Assembly (NCBI RefSeq): GCF_003323745.1 | Contig: NZ_QOIL01000003.1 | Span: forward strand, 526,232 to 590,231 | Length of the DNA stretch: 64,000 nucleotides | DNA from: Sphaerisporangium album | Lineage (GTDB): Bacteria > Actinomycetota > Actinomycetes > Streptosporangiales > Streptosporangiaceae | Direction: 5' to 3' | Shown here: positions 7,998 to 16,983 of the stretch, piece by piece | Numbering within the stretch: the first letter of the stretch is position 1 | Layout: each line of letters opens with the position of its first letter | Program-made: the position numbers and the translations under genes | Notes under the pieces: generated by a model | What the model was told of the DNA's origin: nothing | The model's input: the letters and a program-made list of their open reading frames with translations, nothing else | Database searches by the model: none

Positions 7998-9686
7998 ATG
8001 GCGCCTGGCCCCCTGCAGCCGGGGGATCCCCCCGCGCTGGGCGCGTTCCGGCTCGTCGGGCGCCTCGGTGAGGGCGGGCAGGGGATCGTCTACGAGGGGC
8101 TGACCCCGGGCGGCGAGCGCGTGGCCGTCAAGGTCCTCAAGGGCGGCGCGGATCCGGACACCCGCCGCAGGCTGGCCAGGGAGTTGCAGTCGGCGCGCAG
8201 GGTGGCGCCCTTCTGCACGGCCCGCGTGCTGGCGGCCGACCTCGACCGGGCCGATCCGTACGTGGTCAGCGAGTTCGTCTCGGGCCCGTCCTTACAGGAG
8301 CGGGTGCGGGACGGCGGTCCGCTGCGGGACGGCGACCTCGACCGGCTGGCGATCGGCACGGCCTCCGCCCTCGCCGCCATCCACGGCGCCGGGGTCGTCC
8401 ACCGCGACTTCAAGCCGGCCAACGTGCTGCTCGGCCCGGACGGCCCGCGTGTGGTCGACTTCGGCATCGCCCAGCCGCTGGACGCGAGCACGGCCCCTTC
8501 GGCGCTGTCGGGCACCCCGCCGTACATGGCGCCCGAGCAGCTCAAGGGCGTGCACGGGTCCCCTGCGGCCGATGTGTTCGCCTGGGCCGCCACCATAGTC
8601 TTCGCCGCGACCGGCCGCGCGCCGTTCGGCAGCGACACGATCGCCGCCGTCTTCAACCGCATCCTCACCCAGGACCCCGACCTGGGCGGCGTCCCCGAGA
8701 GCCTGCGCGCGACGCTGGCCACCTGCCTCGCCAAGGATCCGCAGGCACGCCCGTCGGCGCGGTCGCTCCTGGTCCGCCTGGTCGACCCGGGAGCCGCCAC
8801 CGTCACCGTGCCCGAGGTCGGCCCGGTCCCGACCGCATACGTCCCCGCGGGCTGGGACGGCGCCGTTCCGGCCGGGCAGGTGACGGGTCCGCACGGCACC
8901 GGCCAGGCCGCGCATCACGTCCCGGGTCCGCCCGGTCCCGGCGTGGCCGGTCCGCACGGGCCCGGCGCGACCAGGGTGCTCCCGGCCGACCCCGGAGGCG
9001 CGACCACCGTCCGTGGCACCACAGTTCCCCAAGGAGCTGTCGGGACATATCCGGCGACGCCGTACCGCGAGCAGAGCACGCGAAGGGCCGGACGCGCCGT
9101 ACCGCTGACCGTCGCCGCCGTGGCCCTCGCGGCGGTCGCCACGGCGGGTGTGCTGTATGCGAACGGGACGATCGGCGGCTCGCCCGGAGGAAGCCAGGGG
9201 ACCGATCAGGCGGCATCCGGCGGGGCCACAGGCCAGGAAACGACGACGGCGTCGTCCTCGGCACCGGGCGCGACAGGGGAAGGGCAGGCGCCCGCTCAGG
9301 CGTCCGATCCGGCCAGCGCCTCGGAACCGGCGTCCGGGCCGACGTCGGCCGCGCCTCCCGTCCAGGGCGACGGCATTCCGGCGGCCTTCGCGGGGACCTG
9401 GGCGGGATGGATCGAGTCCCAGGACAACCGTAAGAACAAGATCAACCTGACCGTCACCCTGCAGGACGGACAGCGCACCGCCCAGTGGACGCACGACGCC
9501 TGCCGGCAGCAGGCCACGCTGACCCACACCACGAGCGCCACGGTGCTTCTGTTCACGGTGGAGCAGCAGGACCAGTGCTTCGGAGGGGACGTGACCCTCA
9601 CACTCAAGGATCCCGGGACCTTGGACTATGTGGGTCAGGAGGGCTTAGGAGGGGTGGAGTACCACGGAAGCCTCCGCCGCCCCTGA
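7998..9686 (+). CDS. Transmembrane serine/threonine protein kinase
   Basis: A 562-residue Hanks-type kinase. ATG 7998 is chosen because GGAGGAG ends six bases before it; an in-frame ATG at 7986 lies inside that site. The glycine loop LGEGGQGIVYEG is at 23-34, the ATP lysine is Lys45 in VAVKVLK, the catalytic loop is HRDFKPAN (Asp137), the metal loop is DFG (Asp154), and GTPPYMAPE ends the activation segment. A Pro/Gly-rich linker leads to one membrane helix at about 366-388, followed by an extracellular Ser/Ala/Thr-rich stalk and a roughly 100-residue domain (AAFAGTWAGWIES...) holding several Cys. It is the organisation of PknB-like receptor kinases, with an unrecognised sensor domain in place of PASTA repeats. 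Confidence 0.92.
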   Translation: MAPGPLQPGDPPALGAFRLVGRLGEGGQGIVYEGLTPGGERVAVKVLKGGADPDTRRRLARELQSARRVAPFCTARVLAADLDRADPYVVSEFVSGPSLQERVRDGGPLRDGDLDRLAIGTASALAAIHGAGVVHRDFKPANVLLGPDGPRVVDFGIAQPLDASTAPSALSGTPPYMAPEQLKGVHGSPAADVFAWAATIVFAATGRAPFGSDTIAAVFNRILTQDPDLGGVPESLRATLATCLAKDPQARPSARSLLVRLVDPGAATVTVPEVGPVPTAYVPAGWDGAVPAGQVTGPHGTGQAAHHVPGPPGPGVAGPHGPGATRVLPADPGGATTVRGTTVPQGAVGTYPATPYREQSTRRAGRAVPLTVAAVALAAVATAGVLYANGTIGGSPGGSQGTDQAASGGATGQETTTASSSAPGATGEGQAPAQASDPASASEPASGPTSAAPPVQGDGIPAAFAGTWAGWIESQDNRKNKINLTVTLQDGQRTAQWTHDACRQQATLTHTTSATVLLFTVEQQDQCFGGDVTLTLKDPGTLDYVGQEGLGGVEYHGSLRRP

Positions 9687-9750
9687 CCTTCAGCCGGTCC
9701 GCACCGCCCTGGGCGTTCCAGACCCGTCCGCGCCGCCCCGAGTGTTGGAG

Positions 9751-9795
9751 ACCGGTCCGCGCGGTCAGGACCGGTCCCGCGTTCGGAACCGGTCC
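9751..9795. repeat. Three ACCGGTCC palindromes at about 18-base spacing
   Basis: ACCGGTCC occurs at 9751-9758, 9770-9777 and 9788-9795 in the gap between the convergent kinase and lipoprotein genes. The spacing is 18 to 19 bases. Meaning unknown; it may merely be a G+C-rich repeat that folds after transcription. Confidence 0.4.
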
Positions 9796-9863
9796 GTCAT
9801 TTTCGCCGTTCAAGCCCCCGTCCGTGCCGTCCCTGATCGTTCAAGCGGCACGGAGTCGGCTTC

Positions 9864-10808
9864 TCAACCTGCGCGTACGATCTGGAACGAGTACGTCCCG
9901 GCCTTGGCCGCCGGTGACCTGACGACCAGCGCGTAGCGACCCGTGCCGCTCGCCAGGGGGATTTCGAACTCGTTGCCGCACAGCGGGTAAGGCTGACGGG
10001 CCTCGGCGACGCTCTTCTGGGCCGCGTCGAAGAGTTCCATCGCGATGTCGCCGCACTGTCCGCCGATGATCTTGATGGCGGTGGCGCCGTCCGCATCGAA
10101 CTCGAAGCGGTCGATCCGCCCGGGCGGGTCCAGCCGTCCCGCTCCGGCCGGGCTGCCCTCACCGATCTTCAGGCCGATCGCCGCGGGGAACGTGCGCACC
10201 TTCACGGTCGCGATCCGGAAGCTGTACGGCCCGACGACGTTCGTGCCGCCCCAGACCTCCAGCCGGTGCCCGCCCACCTTGGTCAGCTTGAACAGCGAGG
10301 TGCCGTAGCTGAGGCTGGCGGGCGCCGGCCCCAGCGGCTCGCCGTCCACCTCCGAGAACACCTGGAACTGGATGTCGGCGCCCTCCATATCGGTGACCCA
10401 GAACTCCCGGGCGTCGCCCAGGTCCAGGGTGAACTTGTCCTTCTGCCCGGCACGGGTGAGCTCGGACGAGACCGTGCTGCCGTCGACCAGGGTGCCGCCG
10501 GGCGCGACAGGGGCCGCGGCCTTGTCGGCGGTTCCACTTTCGACGGGTGTGCTCTCGGGCTGGACCGGCGTGCTTTCCGTCTGCGCGGGGGTGCTCTCGA
10601 CAGGCGTGCTCTCGCTCGGGACGGGAGTGCTCTCGACGGGGGCGGTCGTGGCGCCTCCGTTCACCTGCGCGGAAGGGGTGGCGTCACCACCCGAGCCTCC
10701 GACACCGGCGAGGCCGCACCCGGCGAGGGCGGCGAGCGCGAGGACGACGGCACCGTGCCGGACCGGTGCGAGAAGGCGCGATGCGGAGAAGTTCGTCATG
10801 CCCGTCAT
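9864..10808 (-). CDS. Predicted lipoprotein with Thr/Pro/Glu-rich linker
   Basis: A 314-residue protein not assigned to a family. An N-terminal hydrophobic helix ends in the lipobox LAGC (Cys31), so it should be anchored outside the membrane. Residues about 50-90 are a low-complexity linker of repeated ESTPV units. The rest reads as two beta-rich domains (KFTLDLGDAREFWVTDM, GRIDRFEFDADGATAIKIIG, GRYALVVRSPAAKAGTYSFQI), resembling bacterial pre-peptidase or jelly-roll modules. ATG 10808 or ATG 10799 could be the start; neither has a strong ribosome binding site. It is divergent from the mannosyltransferase-like gene. Function unknown. Confidence 0.75.
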   Translation of the reverse strand: MTGMTNFSASRLLAPVRHGAVVLALAALAGCGLAGVGGSGGDATPSAQVNGGATTAPVESTPVPSESTPVESTPAQTESTPVQPESTPVESGTADKAAAPVAPGGTLVDGSTVSSELTRAGQKDKFTLDLGDAREFWVTDMEGADIQFQVFSEVDGEPLGPAPASLSYGTSLFKLTKVGGHRLEVWGGTNVVGPYSFRIATVKVRTFPAAIGLKIGEGSPAGAGRLDPPGRIDRFEFDADGATAIKIIGGQCGDIAMELFDAAQKSVAEARQPYPLCGNEFEIPLASGTGRYALVVRSPAAKAGTYSFQIVRAG

Positions 10809-11123
10809 TCTTCGAGAACCCGCTTACAACGCGGTTGCCGCGCACTTTCCATTTCCGGCACAAATCCGCATCTTCCGGCGCAACTACGCAATATCGAGCT
10901 CCGGGTCACCTCGTCGGCATCCGTCCTCACGCGGACGGCGACGGTTCAGGCCCGCGAGCCGAGGAACACGCCGTCGCCGAACGGAACTCTGGGTTCTGAC
11001 GATCCCCTGACCAGGACTCTCCGGGAGAACCTGGCCCACGCCCGGGAAGAGGGTTCCGCGGGTAGATAGTGGATGTCCCGCGGCTACTTGCCATGATTTT
11101 CCGGGGTATATGAGTATTTGCCC
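10809..11123. other. Divergent intergenic region, no gene seen
   Basis: These 315 bases separate the lipoprotein and the mannosyltransferase-like genes. They are richer in A/T than the genes, as expected for two promoters. TTGCCA at 11088-11093 lies upstream of the rightward gene, but I see no clear -10 at proper spacing. No repeats of note. Confidence 0.4.
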
Positions 11124-12407
11124 GTGACCGAGCGCATGCCACCGGGCGCCGCCGAGGTCGTCACCGGCCAGGCGGCGACGGACGGGAGCCGGGCCGAGAC
11201 CATCGCGCCGCAGAACGGGTCCGGCGACCTGGACCGCACGCCCGGCGTTCCGGACGGCACTCCCGACGAAACTCCGCACGACGCGGACGTACGCCGCCGG
11301 GTGCCGAGGTTCGTCACCGATTTCGGCGACCGGCGGGCGCTGCTCATCTGGTTCGTGTCGCACGTCGGGTTCCTGATCTACACCTACCTGGCGGGGCCGG
11401 GGCGGACGACGGATCCGTTCCTCGACCGGCTGACACGATGGGACGCCGGGAACTTCATCGCCATCGCCGACTACGGCTACGACGGGCCGCCGGGCATGCA
11501 GGACAGCGGCAAGCTGCCCGCGTTCTTCCCCGGCATGGCGCTGCTGATCAGGATCCTACGGCCGGTCGTCCACGACGGGCGGCTGGCCACCGTCCTGATC
11601 TCCCTGGTGGCGAGCGCGGTCCTGGCGGTGGCGCTGTCGCGGCTGGCGGAGTCGTACCGGGAGGGCAGCGGCGGGTACGCCGTGGCCGCGCTGTTCCTCA
11701 GCCCGTTCGCCGCCTTCCTCTACACGGGGTACTCGGAGGCATTGTTCCTGGCGCTTGCGATCCCGGCGTGGGCGCTGGCCCGCAGGGGGCGGTGGGAGGA
11801 CGCCGCGCTCTGCGCCGCCCTGGCCGCCGGCGTCCGCATCTCCGGGCTGTTCCTGGCCTTCGGCATCCTGGTCATGTTCCTGGTGGCCGAGAACGGCGGC
11901 AGGGCGCCCGGCGCCCTGCGCAAGCTGCCCTGGCTGGCCCTCCCCGGCGTGCCGGTGCTGGCCTACGCGTTCTACCAGTGGACCCGCACCGGCGACTGGC
12001 TGGCGTACAACTCGGTGCAGGACCAGTACTGGGGACGGCACACCGTCTGGCCGTGGGAGGCGTTCCTCAACACCCTCGACATGTCCGACGACGTTCCCTC
12101 GCTGACCACGTCCTACTACGAGGAGATCATCGCCGCCGCCGTGCTGCTGGTCGTCACCATCTGCGTGGCGGTCCGCCGCCGCTGGCCCGAGCTGGCGTAC
12201 ATGACGCCGCAGGCGCTGTCGTTCCTGACCATGTCCAGCTTCTACATGTCGGTGGGACGCGCGTCGCTCACCTGGTTCCCGCTGTGGATCGCGCTCGGCG
12301 TCGCGGGCGTGCGGAGGCCATGGGTCTGGTACGTCAGCATGGCCGTGATGCTCCCGGTCATGGCGATCAACGTCGGAAATTTCACCACAGGCGCCTGGAT
12401 AGGCTGA
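11124..12407 (+). CDS. Mannosyltransferase-family integral membrane protein (PIG-V-like)
   Basis: About 427 residues with a charged cytoplasmic N-terminus of about 75 residues and some nine or ten membrane helices. The first periplasmic loop has LTRWDAGNFIAIADYGYDG, the acidic WD motif typical of GT-C glycosyltransferases of the GPI mannosyltransferase 2 type (PF04188). Such proteins use polyprenyl-phosphate sugars on the outer face of the membrane. GTG 11124 is taken as start; TTG 11118 and ATG 11136 are alternatives, and no ribosome binding site is seen, so the mRNA could be leaderless. The neighbouring gmd and glycosyltransferase genes support a glycan or glycolipid role. Confidence 0.8.
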   Translation: MTERMPPGAAEVVTGQAATDGSRAETIAPQNGSGDLDRTPGVPDGTPDETPHDADVRRRVPRFVTDFGDRRALLIWFVSHVGFLIYTYLAGPGRTTDPFLDRLTRWDAGNFIAIADYGYDGPPGMQDSGKLPAFFPGMALLIRILRPVVHDGRLATVLISLVASAVLAVALSRLAESYREGSGGYAVAALFLSPFAAFLYTGYSEALFLALAIPAWALARRGRWEDAALCAALAAGVRISGLFLAFGILVMFLVAENGGRAPGALRKLPWLALPGVPVLAYAFYQWTRTGDWLAYNSVQDQYWGRHTVWPWEAFLNTLDMSDDVPSLTTSYYEEIIAAAVLLVVTICVAVRRRWPELAYMTPQALSFLTMSSFYMSVGRASLTWFPLWIALGVAGVRRPWVWYVSMAVMLPVMAINVGNFTTGAWIG

Positions 12408-12426
12408 GCGAAGCCGCCGCCGGGAA

Positions 12427-13449
12427 CTACCAGGAGGAGTCCTGCTCCGGGTCGCTGCCCTCCGACAGGAGGCGGACGTCGGACTCGACCATCATCGCGA
12501 CGAGCTGCTCGAAGGACACCGACGGTTCCCAGCCGAGCTGGACGCGGGCCTTCTTCGGGTCGGCGCACAGCAGGTCCACCTCGGCGGGCCGGTGGAGGGC
12601 CTGGTCGACGACGACGTACCGCTCCCAGTCGAGGCCGGCCGCCTCGAAGGCGGCGACGACGAGCTCGCGGACCGACCGCGTCTCGCCGGTGCCGATCACG
12701 TAGTCCTCGGGCGCGGCGGCCTGGAGCATCAGGCGCATGGCCTGGACGTAGTCGCCGGCGTAGCCCCAGTCGCGGCGGGCCTCCAGGTTGCCGAGGCGCA
12801 GGTCGGAGGCGAGGCCGAGCTTGATGCGGGCGGCCCCGAGCGTGACCTTGCGGGTGACGAACTCGGCGCCGCGCCGGGGCGACTCGTGGTTGAAGAGGAT
12901 GCCGGAGACGGCGAACATGCCGTACGACTCGCGGTAGTTCTGGGTGAGGAAGTGCCCGTACGCCTTGGCCACACCGTACGGCGAGCGCGGGTGGAAGGGC
13001 GTGCGCTCGTTCTGCGGGGTCTCGCGGACCTGGCCGAACATCTCGGAGGACGACGCCTGGTAGAAGCGGATCTGCCCCGACCCGGGGCTGCGCGAGGAGG
13101 TGATGCCGGAGCAGACCCGGATGGCCTCCAGCATGCGCAGCACGCCCATGCCGGTGACCTCGGCGGTCAGCTCGGCCTGTTCCCAGGACATGGGGACGAA
13201 GGAGATGGCGCCCAGGTTGTAGACCTCGTCGGGCTGGACGCGTTCGACCGCGGAGATGAGCGAGCCCTGGTCGAGCAGGTCGCCGCGGACGAGCTCGACC
13301 TTCTGGAGCAGCCTGCGGACGCGGGCGACGCGCGGGTTGGCCTGGCCGCGGACGAGCCCCCAGACGTCGTACCCCCGGTCGAGCAGGTGCTCGGCGAGGT
13401 AGGAGCCGTCCTGCCCGGTGATGCCGGTGATCAGCGCACGCCTGGCCAA
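12427..13449 (-). CDS. gmd: GDP-mannose 4,6-dehydratase
   Basis: A 340-residue extended SDR. The NADP+ loop TGITGQDGSYLAEHLLDRGYD is at the N-terminus; YNLGAISFVPMSWEQ, the catalytic Thr/Ser-Glu region YQASSSEMFG, and the YGVAKAYGHFLTQNYRE Tyr-xxx-Lys motif follow. It converts GDP-D-mannose to GDP-4-keto-6-deoxy-mannose, precursor of GDP-rhamnose or GDP-fucose. The start is TTG at 13449: AAGGAGG lies five bases before it and no ATG or GTG fits, so this is a true TTG start. It is divergent from the glycosyltransferase operon, which probably uses the product. Confidence 0.93.
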   Translation of the reverse strand: MARRALITGITGQDGSYLAEHLLDRGYDVWGLVRGQANPRVARVRRLLQKVELVRGDLLDQGSLISAVERVQPDEVYNLGAISFVPMSWEQAELTAEVTGMGVLRMLEAIRVCSGITSSRSPGSGQIRFYQASSSEMFGQVRETPQNERTPFHPRSPYGVAKAYGHFLTQNYRESYGMFAVSGILFNHESPRRGAEFVTRKVTLGAARIKLGLASDLRLGNLEARRDWGYAGDYVQAMRLMLQAAAPEDYVIGTGETRSVRELVVAAFEAAGLDWERYVVVDQALHRPAEVDLLCADPKKARVQLGWEPSVSFEQLVAMMVESDVRLLSEGSDPEQDSSW

Positions 13450-13581
13450 CGGGTCCTCCTTGGTCTCCGGGCTAGGCGGCTTGGGTGGCTTCGCCCGAAC
13501 TATGAGCTGTAAGACGCGAATGTACCTCCCTGGCTCCCGGCAAGCGCCATGGGCCGTTCACGATCACGCGGCCGACCACCC

Positions 13582-13595
13582 TAGAACCGGTTCTA
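13582..13595. promoter_or_regulatory. Palindrome TAGAACCGGTTCTA, possible TetR-type operator
   Basis: This is a perfect 14-base palindrome and also fits TnnAACnnGTTnnA, like the sites before the P450 and PPOX genes. It lies between gmd and the glycosyltransferase, about 90 bases from the nearest candidate promoter. It may be chance; the context is not sterol catabolism. Confidence 0.35.
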
Positions 13596-13681
13596 CCGAG
13601 CGGCGCTCGGTCGGGGTGACCGCCCAGTTCGCAGTACATAGGGGCGGTTTGAGGCACAATTCCATGTTAAGGGTGCGTCAG

Positions 13682-13710
13682 TTACCAGATGGTAGGGTCG
13701 CGACTAAGAT
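13682..13710 (+). promoter_or_regulatory. Candidate promoter for glycosyltransferase operon
   Basis: TTACCA (13682-13687) and TAAGAT (13705-13710) are spaced by 17 bases. The 5' leader to GTG 13770 would be about 53 bases. Confidence 0.45.
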
Positions 13711-13769
13711 CGGCCTTCGCGGTACACGTTCCACACGGGTACCGAGCACCGCTCTCGAAAGGGGTGTCC

Positions 13770-15059
13770 GTGCAGGTTCCAGACGACGGGCGAGAGCACG
13801 AGGCGTCCGGTGAGGGCAGGCTGCGCGTCGCCCTGCTGTCGTACCGGAGCAAGCCCACCTGCGGCGGGCAGGGCGTCTACCTGCGCCACCTCAGCCGTGA
13901 GCTCGTCGCGCTCGGGCACCACGTCGAGGTCATCTCCGGCCCGCCCTACCCGGAGCTGGACGAGGGCGTCGTGCTGAACAAGCTGGAGAGCCTCGACCTC
14001 TACCGCGACGAGGACCCCTTCCGCACCCCCGCACTCGCCGAGTACCGCGACTGGATCGACGTCCTGGAAGTCGCCACGATGTGGACGGCCGGGTTCCCCG
14101 AGCCGCTGACGTTCAGCCTGCGCGCGCTGCGCGAGCTGAAGAAGCGCCAGGGCGACTTCGACGTGGTCCAGGACAACCAGACGCTGGGCTACGGCCTGCT
14201 CGGCATCCAGAAACTGCTCCCCGTCGTCGGGACGATCCACCACCCGATCAGCGTGGACCGCCGCATCGAGCTGAAGGCCGCGCCGTGGCGCAAGCAACTC
14301 TCGCTGCGCCGCTGGTACGGGTTCGTCCGCATGCAGAGCATCGTCGCGCCGCGGCTGAAGCCGATCCTCACGGTCAGCGAGTCCAGCCTCGCCGACATCC
14401 ACCGCGACTTCAACGTGCCGCAGAGCAGCATGCGGCTGATCCCGCTCGGCGTCGACACGCGGTACTTCCACCCGCGCCCGCACCTGCCCAAGCGCCCGGG
14501 GTCGATCGTGGCCGTCGCCAGCGCCGACTCGCCGATGAAGGGCGTCGCCACCCTGCTGCGCGCCGTGGCCAAGCTCGCCACCGAGCGCGACGTGAACCTG
14601 ACCGTCGTCAGCAAGCCAACGGCCGGCGGCCCCACCGAGAAGCTGGTCCAGGAGCTCGCGCTCGGGGACCGCGTCCGGTTCGTCCACGGCATCTCGGACG
14701 ACGAGCTGGGCGAGCTGATCGCCACCTCGGAGATCTCGGTCGTGCCGTCGCTGTACGAGGGCTTCTCGCTGCCCGCCGTCGAGCACATGGCGTGCGGGAC
14801 GCCGCTGGTCGCCAGCCGTACGGGCGCGTTGCCCGAGGTCGTCGGGGACGCGGCCGTCCAGGTGCCGCCGGGCGACCCCGAGGAACTGGCCGCGGCGCTG
14901 CTGCGGCTGCTCGACTCGCCCGCGGAGCGCGAGCGGGTGGGCAGGGCCGGCTACGACCGGGTGATGGAGCGCTACACCTGGCACGTCGTGGCCAAGCGCA
15001 CCGTCGAGGCCTACCGCGAGGCGATCGCGGCCCGCGAGATCGCGAAGGCGACGCGGTGA
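13770..15059 (+). CDS. Glycosyltransferase family 4
   Basis: A 429-residue GT-B enzyme. GTG 13770 follows GAAAGGGG by six bases; codons upstream in the frame lack a site. The N-terminal domain has YRSKPTCGGQGVYLRHLSREL, the acceptor-side glycine loop. The C-terminal domain has IVAVASADSPMKGVATLL and the nucleotide-sugar motif SLYEGFSLPAVEHMACGTPLV with the E-x7-E pair of GT4. It transfers a nucleotide-activated sugar, perhaps GDP-mannose or a GDP-6-deoxyhexose made by the adjacent gmd, to an unknown acceptor. It heads an operon with a methyltransferase and a barrel protein. Confidence 0.92.
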   Translation: MQVPDDGREHEASGEGRLRVALLSYRSKPTCGGQGVYLRHLSRELVALGHHVEVISGPPYPELDEGVVLNKLESLDLYRDEDPFRTPALAEYRDWIDVLEVATMWTAGFPEPLTFSLRALRELKKRQGDFDVVQDNQTLGYGLLGIQKLLPVVGTIHHPISVDRRIELKAAPWRKQLSLRRWYGFVRMQSIVAPRLKPILTVSESSLADIHRDFNVPQSSMRLIPLGVDTRYFHPRPHLPKRPGSIVAVASADSPMKGVATLLRAVAKLATERDVNLTVVSKPTAGGPTEKLVQELALGDRVRFVHGISDDELGELIATSEISVVPSLYEGFSLPAVEHMACGTPLVASRTGALPEVVGDAAVQVPPGDPEELAAALLRLLDSPAERERVGRAGYDRVMERYTWHVVAKRTVEAYREAIAAREIAKATR

Positions 15060-15120
15060 ACCCCCGCGCGGCGAACGTGCGGGGCGAAACGGTGACGAGA
15101 CGGTGAAAGGGGAGCGGTAG

Positions 15121-15834
15121 GTGCTGACCGTCGACTTCCGGCGGCTCCCGGTGGGGCCGGGCGTCCGCGTACTGGATCTCGGGTGCGGCGGTGGCCGTCA
15201 CGCCTTCGAGGTCCTGCGGCGCGGCGCGGACGTGGTCGCCTTCGACCAGGACGCGGACGAGCTGAAGAGCGTGGCGAGCATGTTCGCGGCCATGGAGACG
15301 GCCGGGGAGGCGCCGCCGGAGGCCACCGCCGAGACCGTGACCGGTGACGCGCTGGCCATGCCCTTCCCCGACGCGTCGTTCGACCGGGTGATCGCGGCCG
15401 AGGTGCTGGAGCACATCCCGGACGACATGGCGGCGATGCGCGAGATCCACCGGGTGCTGAAGCCGGGAGGGCTCGCGGCCGTCACCGTGCCGAGCTTCCT
15501 GCCCGAACGCATCTGCTGGGCGCTGTCGGAGGCATACCACACCGCTCCCGGTGGGCATGTGCGCATCTACACGCTCGCCGAGCTGACCGCCAAGCTGAAG
15601 GCGACGGGCCTGGTGGTCGGCCCGCACCACCACGCGCACGGGCTGCACTCCCCTTATTGGTGGATCAAGTGCGCGGTGGGCGTGAACGACGACGACCACC
15701 CGCTGGCCAAGGCGTACCACGAGCTGCTCGTCTGGGACATCATGAAACGTCCCGCCCTGACCCGGATCGCGGAGTCCGTGCTCAACCCTCTGATCGGGAA
15801 GAGCGTGGTCCTCTACGTCCGGAAGCCCGCTTGA
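15121..15834 (+). CDS. Class I SAM-dependent methyltransferase
   Basis: A 237-residue protein starting at GTG 15121 behind GGGGAG. Motif I is VLDLGCGGGRHAFEVL near 19-34, followed by VVAFDQDADEL (acidic ribose contact), DASFDRVIAAEVLEHI and HRVLKPGGLAAVTVP, the Methyltransf_11 pattern. The C-terminal half (GHVRIYTLAELTAKL, HSPYWWIKC) resembles methyltransferases found beside glycosyltransferases. It lies 61 bases downstream of the GT4 gene and overlaps the next gene by four bases, so it probably modifies the same glycan or lipid. Confidence 0.88.
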   Translation: MLTVDFRRLPVGPGVRVLDLGCGGGRHAFEVLRRGADVVAFDQDADELKSVASMFAAMETAGEAPPEATAETVTGDALAMPFPDASFDRVIAAEVLEHIPDDMAAMREIHRVLKPGGLAAVTVPSFLPERICWALSEAYHTAPGGHVRIYTLAELTAKLKATGLVVGPHHHAHGLHSPYWWIKCAVGVNDDDHPLAKAYHELLVWDIMKRPALTRIAESVLNPLIGKSVVLYVRKPA

Positions 15835-16922
15835 CCGCGGGCCGGGACCGGGGCGCGGTGCCGGCCGTCCCCGGAGTCTTCACGGCGGAGCAGGTCGTCG
15901 CCACCGCGCGCAGCATCGCGGCCGTCCAGGAGCCCGACGGCGGCGTCCCGTGGCCGGAGGGGCACGTCGACGCGTGGAACCACGTCGAGTGCCTGATGGC
16001 GATGACGGTGGCGGGCCTCAACGCCGAGGCCAGGAAGGGGTACGACTGGCTGGCGCGCACCCAGCGGCCCGACGGCTCGTGGCCGGCGAAGATGGTGCGC
16101 GGCGAGGCCGCCGAGGCGAACGGCGAGAGCAACCACGCCGCGTACGTCGCGGTGGGCGTGTGGCACGACCTGCTGGTCACGGGGGACGAGGACTTCACCC
16201 GCGCCATGTGGCCGGTGGTCAGGAGGGCGCTGGACTTCGTCGTCGACCTGCAGACCGCGCGCGGCGAGATCATCTGGGAACGCTCGCCCTCGGGCTTGCC
16301 GGCGGCGTACGCGCTGCTGACGGGGTGCTCGTCCATCTACCAGGGGCTGCGGTGCGGCGTGCTGCTCGGCGAGCACCTGGGCGACCCGCACCCGGACTGG
16401 GAGCTGGCCGCCGACCGGCTCGGGCACGTGCTGGCCGCGCACCCGGAGGCGTTCGCCGACAAGAGCCGGTTCTCGATGGACTGGTACTACCCGATCCTGG
16501 GCGGCGCGGTGCGCGGCGCGGCGGCGCGGGAGCGGCTCGACCGGCAGTGGGAGACGTTCGTCGAGCCGGGCCTCGGCGTGCGCTGTGTGTCGGACCAGCC
16601 GTGGGTGACGGGCGCGGAGTCCTGCGAGCTTGCCATGGCGCTGGACGCCACCGGCGACCGGGAGCGCGCGCTGACCGTCTTCGCCGACATGCAGCACATG
16701 CGCCACGAGAACGGGTCGTACTGGACCGGCTGGCAGTTCGTGAACAAGGCGTGGTTCCCCAACGAGCAGTCGGCGTACACGGCGGCGGCCGTGATCCTGG
16801 CCGCCGACGCGCTGTCGGACACGACGCCGGGCTCGGACCTGTTCCGCCAGGCGGGGCGGTACGCGATCCCCGTCGTGGACCCCGGCTCCTGCGGCTGTTC
16901 GCGGGCGTCGAGCCGCACCTGA
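15831..16922 (+). CDS. Prenyltransferase/squalene-oxidase-repeat-like (alpha/alpha) barrel protein
   Basis: About 363 residues. The most likely start is TTG 15831, overlapping the previous stop (TTGA) and preceded by GGAAG; GTG 15858 is an alternative. Repeated motifs AAVQEPDGGVPWPEG and ARTQRPDGSWPAK are QW-like repeats of terpene cyclase and prenyltransferase barrels, and NHAAYVAVGVWHDLL and GAESCELAMAL fit alpha/alpha toroid glycosidases. The DxDD cyclase motif is not seen, so terpene cyclisation is unlikely. A glycan-processing or binding role fits the gmd-GT4-methyltransferase context. Automated naming as prenyltransferase would be weakly based. Confidence 0.7.
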   Translation: MTAGRDRGAVPAVPGVFTAEQVVATARSIAAVQEPDGGVPWPEGHVDAWNHVECLMAMTVAGLNAEARKGYDWLARTQRPDGSWPAKMVRGEAAEANGESNHAAYVAVGVWHDLLVTGDEDFTRAMWPVVRRALDFVVDLQTARGEIIWERSPSGLPAAYALLTGCSSIYQGLRCGVLLGEHLGDPHPDWELAADRLGHVLAAHPEAFADKSRFSMDWYYPILGGAVRGAAARERLDRQWETFVEPGLGVRCVSDQPWVTGAESCELAMALDATGDRERALTVFADMQHMRHENGSYWTGWQFVNKAWFPNEQSAYTAAAVILAADALSDTTPGSDLFRQAGRYAIPVVDPGSCGCSRASSRT

Positions 16923-16947
16923 GCGCCACGGCTTGGGAATATACGTT

Positions 16948-16977
16948 TTGACTTATATAAGCGGGAAGCTGTAGAAA
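16948..16977 (+). promoter_or_regulatory. Promoter and AT-rich dyad before ArsR gene
   Basis: TTGACT (16948-16953) and TAGAAA (16972-16977) are 18 bases apart. The palindrome TTATATAA at 16953-16960 with ATATA a few bases upstream forms an AT-rich dyad in otherwise G+C-rich DNA and is the natural place for an ArsR-type autorepressor. With this promoter, transcription would begin at or near GTG 16984. Confidence 0.5.
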
Positions 16978-16983
16978 ACAAGG

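Larger units (their letters stand above)
13450..13769. other. Divergent intergenic region between gmd and glycosyltransferase
   Basis: No gene is seen in these 320 bases. They contain a perfect palindrome TAGAACCGGTTCTA (13582-13595), a candidate rightward promoter (13682-13710) and the GAAAGGGG ribosome binding site of the glycosyltransferase. Confidence 0.5.
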
